Shown here one piece after another: positions 52,879-61,581 of a stretch of 64,000 bases of DNA. The position numbers were made by a program, and so were the translations under genes. A model generated the notes under the pieces. The model was not told the origin of the DNA and searched no databases. It was given only the letters and a program-made list of their open reading frames with translations. This DNA comes from Desulfuromonas sp. DDH964 (GTDB lineage: Bacteria; Desulfobacterota; Desulfuromonadia; Desulfuromonadales; DDH964). Numbering within the stretch: the stretch's first letter is position 1; each line of letters begins with the position of its first letter. The stretch is taken from the NCBI RefSeq assembly GCF_001611275.1, contig NZ_CP015080.1, positions 1,240,001-1,304,000 on the forward strand, written 5' to 3'.

Positions 52879-52883
52879 ACCTC

Positions 52884-52968
52884 AATTTTGAATTTTGAAT
52901 TTTGAATTTTGAATGAAAAAACATCAGAAAAATTCAAAATTTATAATTCGCAATTCAAAATTCCTGAC
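52884..52968. repeat. 7-bp tandem repeat with inverted partner
   Basis: Four tandem AATTTTG units (52884-52911) are followed by inverted sequence (TTCAAAATTTATAATTCGCA, then ATTCAAAATTC). The two sides can pair. A shorter relative is before the ligase gene at about 41035-41055. It lies in the trpC-trpB2 gap, in an otherwise GC-rich operon. Confidence 0.75.
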
Positions 52969-52983
52969 GGAAAGGAAGAGATT

Positions 52984-54339
52984 ATGCGCACCAAGATCCT
53001 GCTCCCCGAAGACCGCATTCCGAAGCAGTGGTACAACATCATCCCCGACATGCCGGGTCCGCTGGCGCCAGTCATCCACCCCGGGACGATGCAACCGGTC
53101 TCACCCGATGACCTGCTGCCGCTCTTCCCGATGGGGCTGATCGAGCAGGAGGTCTCCCAGCAGCGCTGGATCGAGATCCCCGAGGAGGTGCGGGAGATCT
53201 ATCGCCTCTGGCGGCCGTCCCCCCTCTTTCGCGCCCATCGCCTGGAGAAGGCCCTCGGCACCCCGGCGAAAATCTACTACAAGTACGAAGGGGTCTCTCC
53301 GGCTGGCAGTCACAAGCCGAACACGGCGATTCCGCAGGCCTACTACAATAAAATCGGCGGCACCAAGCGGATTGCCAGCGAGACCGGCGCCGGCCAGTGG
53401 GGGTCGTCGATTGCCCTCGCCTGCCAGATGTTCGGCCTCGAGTGTACCGTCTACATGGTCAAGGTCTCCTACAACCAGAAGCCGTACCGCAAGAGCATGA
53501 TGCAGCTCTGGGGCGCCAACGTCATCCCTTCGCCGTCGAACCAGACGGGCGCCGGCCGCTCGATCCTGGCCGAGCATCCCGACAGCAACGGCTCCCTCGG
53601 GATTGCCATCAGCGAGGCGGTGGAGGATGCCGCCACCCGTGACGACACCCGCTACGCGCTGGGGAGCGTCCTCAACCATGTCTGCCTGCACCAGACGGTG
53701 ATCGGCATTGAGGCGAAGGAGCAGCTCGCCCTGGTCGGCGATTACCCGGACGTCGTCATCGGCTGCCATGGCGGCGGTTCCAACTTCGCCGGTATCGGCT
53801 TCCCCTTCGTCGCCGACAAGGCGAACGGCAAGCAGGTGCGCGTCGTCGCTCTCGAGCCGGCGAGCTGCCCGACCCTGTCGCGCGGCGTCTACGCCTTCGA
53901 CTTCGGCGACACGGCGAAGATGGCGCCGGTGGCGAAGATGTACACCCTTGGCCACGACTTCATGCCGCCGGGGATCCACGCCGGCGGCCTGCGCTACCAC
54001 GGCGCTTCGCCCCTCGTCTCGCAGCTGGTGCACGCCGGCGTCGTCGAGGCGAAGGCGGTGCATCAGCTCGCCTGTTTCGAGGCGGCAGTCCTCTTCTCGC
54101 GCAGCGAGGGGATCATCCCCGCTCCCGAATCGAGCCACGCCATCCGCGGTGCCGTCGACGAGGCACTGCAGGCCAAGGAAGAGGGGAAGGAGCGGACCAT
54201 CCTTTTCAACCTCTCCGGGCACGGCCACGTCGATATGGCCGCCTATGATGACTTTTTTGCCGGCAAGCTCACCGATTACGAGTACCCGGAAGAAGCGATC
54301 AAGGAATCGTTGGCCCACCTGCCCAAGGTGGAAGCTTAG
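52984..54339 (+). CDS. trpB2: tryptophan synthase beta-like protein TrpB2
   Basis: 451 aa, longer than TrpB1 (397 aa here). N-terminal [18 protein letters not shown] and the PLP site [17 protein letters not shown] (Lys) with [11 protein letters not shown] glycine loop match the TrpB2 group. TrpB2 proteins typically do not pair stably with TrpA and can act as stand-alone indole-serine condensing or serine deaminase enzymes. It sits between trpC and trpF in the same operon that also has trpB1 after trpF. The gap before it has a 7-bp repeat. Confidence 0.9.
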   Translation: MRTKILLPEDRIPKQWYNIIPDMPGPLAPVIHPGTMQPVSPDDLLPLFPMGLIEQEVSQQRWIEIPEEVREIYRLWRPSPLFRAHRLEKALGTPAKIYYKYEGVSPAGSHKPNTAIPQAYYNKIGGTKRIASETGAGQWGSSIALACQMFGLECTVYMVKVSYNQKPYRKSMMQLWGANVIPSPSNQTGAGRSILAEHPDSNGSLGIAISEAVEDAATRDDTRYALGSVLNHVCLHQTVIGIEAKEQLALVGDYPDVVIGCHGGGSNFAGIGFPFVADKANGKQVRVVALEPASCPTLSRGVYAFDFGDTAKMAPVAKMYTLGHDFMPPGIHAGGLRYHGASPLVSQLVHAGVVEAKAVHQLACFEAAVLFSRSEGIIPAPESSHAIRGAVDEALQAKEEGKERTILFNLSGHGHVDMAAYDDFFAGKLTDYEYPEEAIKESLAHLPKVEA

Positions 54340-54340
54340 G

Positions 54341-54415
54341 GGGATGGGGAACGCGGGACGCGGGACGGGGAAGACCTTGGCCTTGCCCGTTCGCGTCCCC
54401 CGCTCCACGTCCCAG
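54341..54415. repeat. GC-rich inverted repeat in the trpB2-trpF gap
   Basis: GGGAACGCGGGACGCGGGAC at the left and CGTTCGCGTCCC...CACGTCCC at the right form a long imperfect hairpin. Relatives occur at 50155-50265, 50840-50910 and 56334-56408, all in gaps of the trp cluster. Confidence 0.6.
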
Positions 54416-54422
54416 GTTTTTT

Positions 54423-55037
54423 ATGATTAAAGTCAAAATCTGCGGCATCACCAGCCTGGAAGACGCCCTGCATGCCTGTGCCTGCGGGGTTGATGCGCTC
54501 GGTTTCGTCTTTTACGAGGAGAGCCCGCGCTGCATCGACCCGGGAAGCGCCGCGAAAATCATCCGGCAGCTGCCGCCCTTTGTCACCACGGTCGGCCTCT
54601 TCGTCAATGCCGACCCGGAACAGGTCGAAGAGGTTGCCGATTTTTGCGGTCTCGATGTGATCCAGCTGCATGGCGACGAGGGGCCGGACGATTGTGATTT
54701 TACCCCCCGTCGAACGATCAAGGCGCTGCGGGTCAAGGATGCGGCGAGCCTCGCCCGACATGACGACTACGCGGTTGCGGCGCTGATGCTCGATTCCTGG
54801 GTCAAGGGAAGCTACGGCGGGACCGGTCACCTCTTCAACTGGGAGCTGGCGGCCGCGGTCGCCCGCCAGCGGCCGGTGATCCTCGCCGGCGGACTCACCC
54901 CGGAGAACGTCGCCGATGCGATCCGCGCCGTGCGCCCCTATGCGGTCGATGTCTCGAGCGGCGTCGAGGCGGCGCCGGGGCGCAAGGACCCGGCGAAGGT
55001 CGCGGCCTTTATCGATGCGGCACGTAGGTTGGGTTGA
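54423..55037 (+). CDS. trpF: phosphoribosylanthranilate isomerase
   Basis: 204 aa, TIM barrel: VKICGITSLEDALHACACGV (catalytic Cys), VQLHGDE-type IQLHGDEGPDDC, and the phosphate-binding ILAGGLTPENV and VDVSSGVE. It isomerises phosphoribosylanthranilate. Its last codons (AGG TTG GGT TGA) lie within a MITE-like inverted repeat that starts at about 55024, so the C-terminus may have been altered. Confidence 0.95.
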   Translation: MIKVKICGITSLEDALHACACGVDALGFVFYEESPRCIDPGSAAKIIRQLPPFVTTVGLFVNADPEQVEEVADFCGLDVIQLHGDEGPDDCDFTPRRTIKALRVKDAASLARHDDYAVAALMLDSWVKGSYGGTGHLFNWELAAAVARQRPVILAGGLTPENVADAIRAVRPYAVDVSSGVEAAPGRKDPAKVAAFIDAARRLG

Positions 55038-55110
55038 ATACTATGAAACCCAACATGCCGGTGGTATAAAGGAAATTTTGTTGGGTTTCGCTTTGCTCTA
55101 CCCAACCTGC
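55024..55110. repeat. MITE-like repeat (AGGTTGGGT type) overlapping trpF 3' end
   Basis: Outer arms AGGTTGGGT (55026-55034) and ACCCAACCT (55100-55108), and inner arms GAAACCCAACA (55045-55055) and TGTTGGGTTTC (55079-55089), are perfect inverted repeats. This type of GTAGGTTGGG...CCCAACCTAC element is widely scattered among bacterial genomes. It supplies the stop codon of trpF and fills the gap to trpB. Confidence 0.8.
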
Positions 55111-55136
55111 ACTCTACCCCTTCGAGGTTGTCTAGG

Positions 55137-56330
55137 ATGTACAACTTTCCCGATGATAAAGGCCATTTCGGCGAGTTCGGTGGCCGCTACGTCGCCGAGA
55201 CGCTGATGCCGGCGCTGCTCGAACTCGAAGCGGCCTACCGCGAGGCGCAGGCCGATCCGGCCTTCCACGAGGAACTGGCCTACTGGCTGAAGGATTTCGT
55301 CGGCCGGCCGAGCCCCCTCTATTTCGCCCGGCGCCTCACCGAGCACTGCGGCGGGGCGAAGATCTACCTCAAGCGCGAGGACCTCAACCATACCGGCGCC
55401 CACAAGGTCAACAACACCGTCGGCCAGATTCTGCTGGCGCGGCGCATGGGGAAGAAGAAGGTGATCGCCGAGACCGGCGCCGGCCAGCATGGCGTGGCGA
55501 CCGCGACCGTGGCGGCGCTCTTCGGCATGGAGTGCCAGGTTTTCATGGGGACCGAGGATATCCGGCGCCAGTCCCTCAACGTCTTTCGCATGAAGCTGCT
55601 CGGGGCGAAGGTCCACGGCGTCACCAGTGGCACGGCGACCCTCAAGGACGCCATGAACGACGCCCTGCGCCACTGGGTGACCCATGTCCGCGATACCTTC
55701 TACGTCATCGGCACCGTCGCCGGTCCGCATCCCTACCCGGAGCTGGTGCGTGACTTCCAGGCGGTGATCGGCAAGGAGACCAGGGAACAGATTCTGGAGC
55801 AGGAAGGACGCCTCCCCGACGCGGCGGTGGCCTGCATCGGCGGCGGCAGCAACGCCATGGGGCTCTTCTATCCCTTTGTCGGCGACAGCTCGGTGCGCCT
55901 GATCGGCGTCGAGGCCGCCGGCCTCGGCATCGATTCGGGCAAACATGCCGCCTCGATCGGCGCCGGCTCGGTGGGGGTGCTGCACGGCAACAAGACCTTC
56001 CTGCTGCAGAATGACGACGGCCAGATCGAGCACGCCCATTCGATCTCCGCCGGGCTCGATTACCCCGGGGTCGGTCCCGAGCACGCCCATCTCAAGAGCC
56101 TGGGGCGGGCCGAATATGTTTCGATCACCGATCAGGAGGCCCTCAATGGGTTCCAGCTGCTGACGCGGCTGGAGGGGATTATCCCCGCCCTGGAGAGTGC
56201 CCATGCCATTGCCCATCTCCTCAAGCTCGCACCGACCATGAGCCGGGAGCAGTCGATCGTCGTCTGTCTCTCCGGGCGCGGCGACAAGGATATTCATACC
56301 GTGGCCGAAGCCATGGGCGTCGAATTGTAA
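55137..56330 (+). CDS. trpB: tryptophan synthase beta chain (TrpB1)
   Basis: 397 aa. The family start [20 protein letters not shown] is at the ATG, and the PLP lysine is in [14 protein letters not shown]. The GGGSNAMG loop binds the cofactor phosphate. It makes tryptophan from indole and serine with TrpA; trpA lies three genes downstream at 58986. A TTG at 55128 is possible but not needed. GAGG precedes it. Confidence 0.95.
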   Translation: MYNFPDDKGHFGEFGGRYVAETLMPALLELEAAYREAQADPAFHEELAYWLKDFVGRPSPLYFARRLTEHCGGAKIYLKREDLNHTGAHKVNNTVGQILLARRMGKKKVIAETGAGQHGVATATVAALFGMECQVFMGTEDIRRQSLNVFRMKLLGAKVHGVTSGTATLKDAMNDALRHWVTHVRDTFYVIGTVAGPHPYPELVRDFQAVIGKETREQILEQEGRLPDAAVACIGGGSNAMGLFYPFVGDSSVRLIGVEAAGLGIDSGKHAASIGAGSVGVLHGNKTFLLQNDDGQIEHAHSISAGLDYPGVGPEHAHLKSLGRAEYVSITDQEALNGFQLLTRLEGIIPALESAHAIAHLLKLAPTMSREQSIVVCLSGRGDKDIHTVAEAMGVEL

Positions 56331-56333
56331 ATT

Positions 56334-56408
56334 CCGGGACGAGGAACGCCGGACGAGGAACGCGGACAACCCGCCTGTTCCCGTCCCGCATCCCCGCGTC
56401 CCGCATTC
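56334..56408. repeat. GC-rich inverted repeat in the trpB-helicase gap
   Basis: GGGACGAGGAACGCCGGACG on the left and GTTCCCGTCCCGCATCCCCG then CGTCCCGCATTCC on the right can pair. Related to the elements at 50155-50265 and 54341-54415. Confidence 0.6.
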
Positions 56409-56419
56409 CTGGAGTATTC

Positions 56420-57691
56420 ATGAAATTCACCGAACTGAATCTGCCCGCCGAGGTCCTGAAGGGAGTCGCGGCGGTCGGCTTCACCGAGCTTACCCCGGTC
56501 CAGGAGGAGTCGATCCCCCTCGCTCTCGCCGGCAAGGATGTCGCCGCCCAGGCGCAGACGGGGACCGGCAAGACCGCGGCCTTTTTGATCTCCCTCTTTA
56601 CCCGCCTGCTGCGCAGTGACCGGGGTAGCGGCCGCGACCCCCGGGCGCTGGTGCTCGCCCCGACCCGGGAACTGGTGATGCAGATCTGCGAGGACGCCAA
56701 GGGGCTCGGGGTCGGCTGCCCCTTCCGCGTCGAGGCGATCTTTGGCGGGGTCGATTACGACAAGCAGCGCCAGGCGCTCAAGGACGGCGTCGACATCATC
56801 GTCGCGACCCCGGGCCGGCTGATCGACTACGCCAAGCAGCGGGTCTTCTCCTTCAACAGCATCGAGGCGGTGGTCATCGACGAGGCCGACCGCATGTTCG
56901 ACATGGGGTTCATCAAGGACCTGCGTTATATCCTGCGCAAGCTCCCCCCTTTTGAAGAGCGGCAGACGATGCTCTTTTCGGCGACCCTCTCGCCGCGGGT
57001 GATGGAGCTCGCCTACGAGTTCATGGACCTGGCCGAGAAGGTGCGGATCGAGCCGGAGAAGATCACCGCCGACCGGGTCGAACAGGTTCTCTACCACGTT
57101 GGCCGGCGCGAGAAGTTCCCGCTCCTGCTCGGCCTGCTCCGCAAAGAGCCGCAACCGCAGCGAATCCTCCTCTTCGTCAACACCAAGCGCGAGGGGGAGC
57201 ATCTCGCCGAGCGCCTCAAGGCGAACGATTTCAAGGCCGCGGTGATTTCCGGCGACATCCCGCAGCGCAAGCGGATGCGCATCCTCGAGGATTTCAAGGA
57301 GAGCCGGCTCAACTTCCTCGTTGCCACCGATGTCGCTTCCCGGGGGATTCATGTCGATGACGTGACCCATGTCGTCAATTATGACCTGCCCCAGGATGCC
57401 GACGACTACGTCCACCGTATCGGCCGTACCGCCCGGGCCGGTGCCGCTGGCAAGGCGATCAGCTTTGCCGACGAGGATCTCGTCTTCCACCTCCCCGACA
57501 TCGAGGAGTATATCGGCCGCAAGATCCCGAGCACCTTTCCGGAGGAGGAGGACTTCGTCCGGGATTACAAGCGGAGCGCGCCGACCCATCGCAAGGCGCC
57601 GGTGCCGGAAAAGCAGGCCGGTCATGGTCACGGCGACAAGCGCCCGCGCCGGCGCGGACCGAAACGCCGTGGCGGCAAGGGCCCGAATTGA
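56420..57691 (+). CDS. DEAD-box ATP-dependent RNA helicase
   Basis: 423 aa. Motifs: Q-motif FTELTPVQEESIPLAL, Walker A AQAQTGTGKTAAF, DEAD as VVIDEADRMFDMGF, SAT as LFSATLSPR, and VI as HRIGRTARAG. A basic C-terminal tail (RPRRRGPKRRGGKG) likely binds RNA. RhlB/RhlE-like; exact member not assigned. It sits between trpB and trpA and is likely co-transcribed. Confidence 0.9.
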   Translation: MKFTELNLPAEVLKGVAAVGFTELTPVQEESIPLALAGKDVAAQAQTGTGKTAAFLISLFTRLLRSDRGSGRDPRALVLAPTRELVMQICEDAKGLGVGCPFRVEAIFGGVDYDKQRQALKDGVDIIVATPGRLIDYAKQRVFSFNSIEAVVIDEADRMFDMGFIKDLRYILRKLPPFEERQTMLFSATLSPRVMELAYEFMDLAEKVRIEPEKITADRVEQVLYHVGRREKFPLLLGLLRKEPQPQRILLFVNTKREGEHLAERLKANDFKAAVISGDIPQRKRMRILEDFKESRLNFLVATDVASRGIHVDDVTHVVNYDLPQDADDYVHRIGRTARAGAAGKAISFADEDLVFHLPDIEEYIGRKIPSTFPEEEDFVRDYKRSAPTHRKAPVPEKQAGHGHGDKRPRRRGPKRRGGKGPN

Positions 57692-57713
57692 GGTTGACCG
57701 GAGGAGTTATCCG

Positions 57714-58247
57714 ATGTTGAAAAAACTGACAGTCGTCCTGGTTTTGCTCGCCCTCGCCGGCGGCGGGTTCCTGGTCTTTTCCCGGGACAGCCGTCTCGAT
57801 GTGACGAGCAGTCGCGAGGTTGCCTTCCCGCCCGCCAAGGTCTGGCGGGAAGTGGCCGAGGTCTGGGCCTGGCCGCGCTGGTGGCCGGGCCTGGAAACGG
57901 CCGAAGTGAACGCCCAGCTACTCCCCGGCACCGAAATTCGACTGGGCCTGAAGGGGGATCCGGAGCGCTCCCTGGCACAGGTTGTCACCGTCCTCCCGGC
58001 GCGGGAACTCGCCTGGAGCCGGCCCGGGGTTCTCGGCAGCCGCACCGTGACGCGCTTCGAACTGCGGCCGACTGCTGCGGGGACCACCGTGGTTGTGACC
58101 AGTTCCATCCTCGGGCCGCAGGCGATCCTGGCCCGGGCGACCGGTCGGGAGGCCTTCAGCAGCTACCAGCAGCGCCTCCTCGACGCCCTGGCCGCCCAGC
58201 TGGAAAGTCGCGCCAATGCGGCTGGCGCGGCCGCGCCGCGGAGCTGA
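57714..58247 (+). CDS. SRPBCC-fold (polyketide-cyclase-like) protein, membrane-anchored
   Basis: 177 aa. An N-terminal hydrophobic segment (LTVVLVLLALAGGGFLVF) is followed by an SRPBCC/START-like domain: REVAFPPAKVWREVAEVWAW, the WWPGLETAEV turn, and the C-terminal helix region SYQQRLLDALAAQLES. A ligand is not known. GGAGGAG precedes the ATG; its stop overlaps the next ATG (TGATG). Confidence 0.75.
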   Translation: MLKKLTVVLVLLALAGGGFLVFSRDSRLDVTSSREVAFPPAKVWREVAEVWAWPRWWPGLETAEVNAQLLPGTEIRLGLKGDPERSLAQVVTVLPARELAWSRPGVLGSRTVTRFELRPTAAGTTVVVTSSILGPQAILARATGREAFSSYQQRLLDALAAQLESRANAAGAAAPRS

Positions 58248-58927
58248 TGCTCGGCGCCGACCTGCCGGGGCTGGCCACCTGTACCCGCTGCCCGCGGCTG
58301 GTCCAGTGCATGGCTCAACTCCCCCCGCGCAAGGGCCTCGACCGCGACGCCTACTGGAATCGCCCGGTCCCCGGCTTCGGCGATCCCGAGGCCCGCTTCT
58401 GCCTGGTCGGCCTTGCCCCGGGGGCCCACGGCGCTAATCGCACCGGCCGACCCTTCACCGGTGATGGCGCCGGTCTCTTCATGTACCCGCTCCTGCACCA
58501 GGCCGGTCTGGCGAGCCAGGGGGAGGCGATCGATCGTGACGACGGGCTTGCCCTGCACGATCTCTACCTCACCAACGCGGTGAAGTGTCTGCCGCCCGGT
58601 AATCTGCCGCGACCGGAAGAGTTCGCCAGCTGCCGCCCCTTTCTCGCCGAAGAGCTGGCCAGCCTGCCGCAGCTGCAGGTGATCATCGCCCTCGGCCAAG
58701 GCGCCTGGATGACGCTGCTGCGCCATTTCCAGGCGGCCGGGACGGTCGGTCGACTGGCGGACCACCCCTTCGCGCACGGTGCCCGGTGCCGGCTCTCTGG
58801 CGGCTTGTGGCTGCTGGCGAGTTACCATACCAGCCGCTACAATGTCCAGACCGGGCGGATGCACGCCGCGATGTTCCTGGAATTGCTGGACCTCGCCCGC
58901 CGGCTGGCGGATGGAGAAAACGGTTGA
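58247..58927 (+). CDS. uracil-DNA glycosylase, family 5 (UdgB)
   Basis: 226 aa. Fe-S cysteines are likely in CTRCPRLVQC and later KCLPP and SCRPF. Family 5 motif: GLAPGAHGANRTGRPFTGD, with the second motif SYHTSRYNVQTGRM. It removes uracil and other deaminated bases from DNA. Start ATG overlaps the SRPBCC stop. Together with the vsr gene elsewhere it handles deamination damage. Confidence 0.9.
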   Translation: MLGADLPGLATCTRCPRLVQCMAQLPPRKGLDRDAYWNRPVPGFGDPEARFCLVGLAPGAHGANRTGRPFTGDGAGLFMYPLLHQAGLASQGEAIDRDDGLALHDLYLTNAVKCLPPGNLPRPEEFASCRPFLAEELASLPQLQVIIALGQGAWMTLLRHFQAAGTVGRLADHPFAHGARCRLSGGLWLLASYHTSRYNVQTGRMHAAMFLELLDLARRLADGENG

Positions 58928-58985
58928 AAAGGGGAGGGGCTTCGACTAGACTGACCCAATTTGAATTTGGAGCAGAGGTCTGACC

Positions 58986-59792
58986 ATGGGGCGTATTGAA
59001 GCGACTTTCGCCCGCCTGCGGGCGGCCGGCGAGACCGCGCTGATTCCATTTATCACCGCCGGCGATCCGAGCCTGGCGATCAGTGAAACTCTGATCCATG
59101 CTATGGTCGAGGCGGGAGCGGATATCATCGAGCTGGGCGTTCCCTTCTCCGACCCGATGGCAGACGGACCGACGATCCAGGCGGCTTCGGAGCGTGCCCT
59201 GGCCGCCGGGACGACCCTCTCCGGCGTACTGCAGATGGTTTCCCGGGTGCGCCAGCATACCAACGTGCCGATCGTGCTGATGGGGTATTTCAACCCGGTC
59301 TTTCGCTACGGCGCCGAGCGGTTTGCCCGTGATGCCGCGACTGCCGGGGTGGACGGCGTGCTGCTGGTCGATCTGCCGCCGGAGGAGTCGGCGGAAATCC
59401 ATGACGCCTTGGCGGCGGCCGATCTGCGGCTGATCACCCTGCTCGCGCCGACCACGCCGCCGCAGCGCCTGGCCCGCCTCGCCGCGACCGGTGAAGGGTA
59501 CCTCTATTACGTGTCGATGACCGGGGTCACCGGCAGCCAGGCGGTCGATGCCGCGGCGATCGCTGACGCCGTGGCTGCCCTGCGGGCCCAGAGCCCGGTG
59601 CCGGTGGCGGTTGGCTTCGGCATCACCACGGCCGCGGACGCCGCTGCCATCGGACGCTTTGCCGATGGTGTCGTGGTTGGGAGCGCGCTGGTGCGAATCA
59701 TTGAGTCCTGCGGCGCCTCGGCGGAACTGTTGCCCGAGGTCCGGCGCTTCGTCTCCGGCCTCAAGGCCGGACTGGGGAACCCCCCGGCATGA
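58986..59792 (+). CDS. trpA: tryptophan synthase alpha chain
   Basis: 268 aa. Motifs: LIPFITAGDPSLAISETLIH, DIIELGVPFSDPMADGPTIQ with catalytic Glu and Asp, and YYVSMTGVTGSQ and VGFGITTAADAAAI phosphate loops. It cleaves indole-3-glycerol phosphate to indole for TrpB. It is separated from trpB by three unrelated genes, all on the same strand with short gaps. Confidence 0.95.
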   Translation: MGRIEATFARLRAAGETALIPFITAGDPSLAISETLIHAMVEAGADIIELGVPFSDPMADGPTIQAASERALAAGTTLSGVLQMVSRVRQHTNVPIVLMGYFNPVFRYGAERFARDAATAGVDGVLLVDLPPEESAEIHDALAAADLRLITLLAPTTPPQRLARLAATGEGYLYYVSMTGVTGSQAVDAAAIADAVAALRAQSPVPVAVGFGITTAADAAAIGRFADGVVVGSALVRIIESCGASAELLPEVRRFVSGLKAGLGNPPA

Positions 59793-59858
59793 CCCTGCCT
59801 GGATCGACAGGCGACAGGATGCGGACTTCTGCTGGATACGACCGGTGAGGTGGCATTG

Positions 59859-60626
59859 ATGCATATTCGTGTTCTCGGCAGTTTCGGTTCCCGAATCCCG
59901 GGTATTCATACCAGCAGCCTGCTCCTCAACAAGACCCTGCTGGTCGACGCCGGCACCATCACCTCGGTCCTTGGCCAGGACGAGCAGATGGCGATCGAAG
60001 ATGTCCTGCTGACCCACGCCCATCTCGACCATACCGTCGACCTCGCTTTTCTGGTCGACAACATCATGCCGATCCGGAAGAAGCCGCTGCGGGTCTGGGG
60101 ACCGCAGCCGGTCCTGGCCGACCTGCATGAGCACCTCTTCAACAACGCGACCTGGCCGGACTTCACCCGTCTGCCGAGCCGGGAGGCGCCGATTCTCGAG
60201 CTATACCCCCTGCCGGAGACGGGGAGCTGTGAAATTGCCGGGCTGACGGTGCGCTGGGCCCGGACCGCCCATCCGGTTCACACCGTCGGCTACTGTCTGC
60301 AGGACGCCAACGCCGGCTTCCTCTATTCGGGGGATACCTCGGTAACCGAGGAGCTCTGGACTCTGGCCCGGGAGTGCCCGCAGCTGAAGCTGGCGTTCAT
60401 CGAAACCTCCTTCCCCGACCGGCTTGCCGATCTGGCGCGGATCAGCGGGCACCTCACCCCGTCGATGCTGGCCGGCGAACTGGTCAAGCTTGGTCGACCG
60501 GAAGTTCCGGTCGGGATTTTCCATATGAAGCCCCAGTTTCTCGACGAACTGCGCACGGAACTGGCGGCACTGAATGACCCGCGCCTGCAAATCCTGTACG
60601 GCGACGAGGAATTCCAGCTCTGCTGA
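59859..60626 (+). CDS. MBL-fold hydrolase, class II cAMP phosphodiesterase-like
   Basis: 255 aa. The metal site HAHLDHTVDL and later GDTS and FHMKPQF are typical of metallo-beta-lactamase folds; SLLLNKTLLVDAGTITSVLG and the spacing match class II cyclic nucleotide phosphodiesterases. No signal peptide. ATG at 59859 follows GGTGAGG; a GTG at 59850 is in frame. Substrate uncertain. Confidence 0.75.
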   Translation: MHIRVLGSFGSRIPGIHTSSLLLNKTLLVDAGTITSVLGQDEQMAIEDVLLTHAHLDHTVDLAFLVDNIMPIRKKPLRVWGPQPVLADLHEHLFNNATWPDFTRLPSREAPILELYPLPETGSCEIAGLTVRWARTAHPVHTVGYCLQDANAGFLYSGDTSVTEELWTLARECPQLKLAFIETSFPDRLADLARISGHLTPSMLAGELVKLGRPEVPVGIFHMKPQFLDELRTELAALNDPRLQILYGDEEFQLC

Positions 60627-60644
60627 ACACCAAGAGGTAAAAAT

Positions 60645-61493
60645 ATGGCCTGGTTCAAAAAATCGAAGGCGCCTTTGACGCCGGTGGAATTCAAGAAGGT
60701 GCAGATGCCCGAAGGGCTCTGGACCAAGTGCAAGAACTGTAATGAAATCATCTACAGCAAGGAGATCGAGCGCAATCTCAACGTCTGCCCGAAGTGCGAC
60801 TACCATTTCCGGATCAGCGCCCGGGAGCGCATCGCCCTGATCCTGGATGACGACACCTTCGCCGAAATGGATGGCGCGATGGAGTCGGTCGATTTTCTCA
60901 ACTTCAAGGATTCAAAGAAATACAAGGACCGGATCCGCGCCGCCGTCAAGAAGAGCGGCCCGGGAGATGCGATCCTCTGCGGTGAAGGGCTTCTCGAAGG
61001 GCTGCCGGTCGTCATCGGGGTCTTCGACTTCGGGTTCATGGGCGGCAGTATGGGCTCGGTGGTCGGTGAGAAGATCACCCGTGCCATCGAGCGCGGCCTG
61101 GAGAAGCAGGCCCCGGTGATCATCTTCTCCTCCTCCGGCGGGGCGCGCATGCAGGAGAGTATCCTCTCGCTGATGCAGATGGCCAAGACCAGCGCCGCGC
61201 TGGCCAAACTGAAGAAGGCCGGGATCCCCTTTGTCTCAGTTCTGACCGACCCGACCACCGGCGGGGTCACCGCCAGCTTCGCCATGCTCGGTGATATCAA
61301 TATGGCCGAGCCGCGTGCGCTGATCGGTTTTGCCGGCCCGCGAGTCATTGAGCAGACGATCCGCCAGAAGCTCCCGGACGGTTTCCAGCGCTCCGAATAT
61401 CTGCTCGAGCATGGCATGGTCGACATGATCGTGCGGCGCGCCGAGATGAAAGAGCGGCTGGCCCAGCTGCTGAAGATATTCACCCGGCAGTGA
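60645..61493 (+). CDS. accD: acetyl-CoA carboxylase carboxyltransferase subunit beta
   Basis: 282 aa. The zinc ribbon uses Cys29, Cys32, Cys48 and Cys51 (CKNC...CPKC). The carboxyltransferase fold has [39 protein letters not shown] and [10 protein letters not shown]. With AccA it transfers carboxyl from biotin to acetyl-CoA. AAGAGG precedes the ATG. folC follows, as in many proteobacteria. Confidence 0.95.
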   Translation: MAWFKKSKAPLTPVEFKKVQMPEGLWTKCKNCNEIIYSKEIERNLNVCPKCDYHFRISARERIALILDDDTFAEMDGAMESVDFLNFKDSKKYKDRIRAAVKKSGPGDAILCGEGLLEGLPVVIGVFDFGFMGGSMGSVVGEKITRAIERGLEKQAPVIIFSSSGGARMQESILSLMQMAKTSAALAKLKKAGIPFVSVLTDPTTGGVTASFAMLGDINMAEPRALIGFAGPRVIEQTIRQKLPDGFQRSEYLLEHGMVDMIVRRAEMKERLAQLLKIFTRQ

Positions 61494-61581
61494 TTCCTTC
61501 CGGCCGACCCCTGTCGACCGCCTCACCTGGCCCGCCGCGAGGATTTTCCGATTCCGCGGCGGGCGGAGTTTTCAGCCGCCC

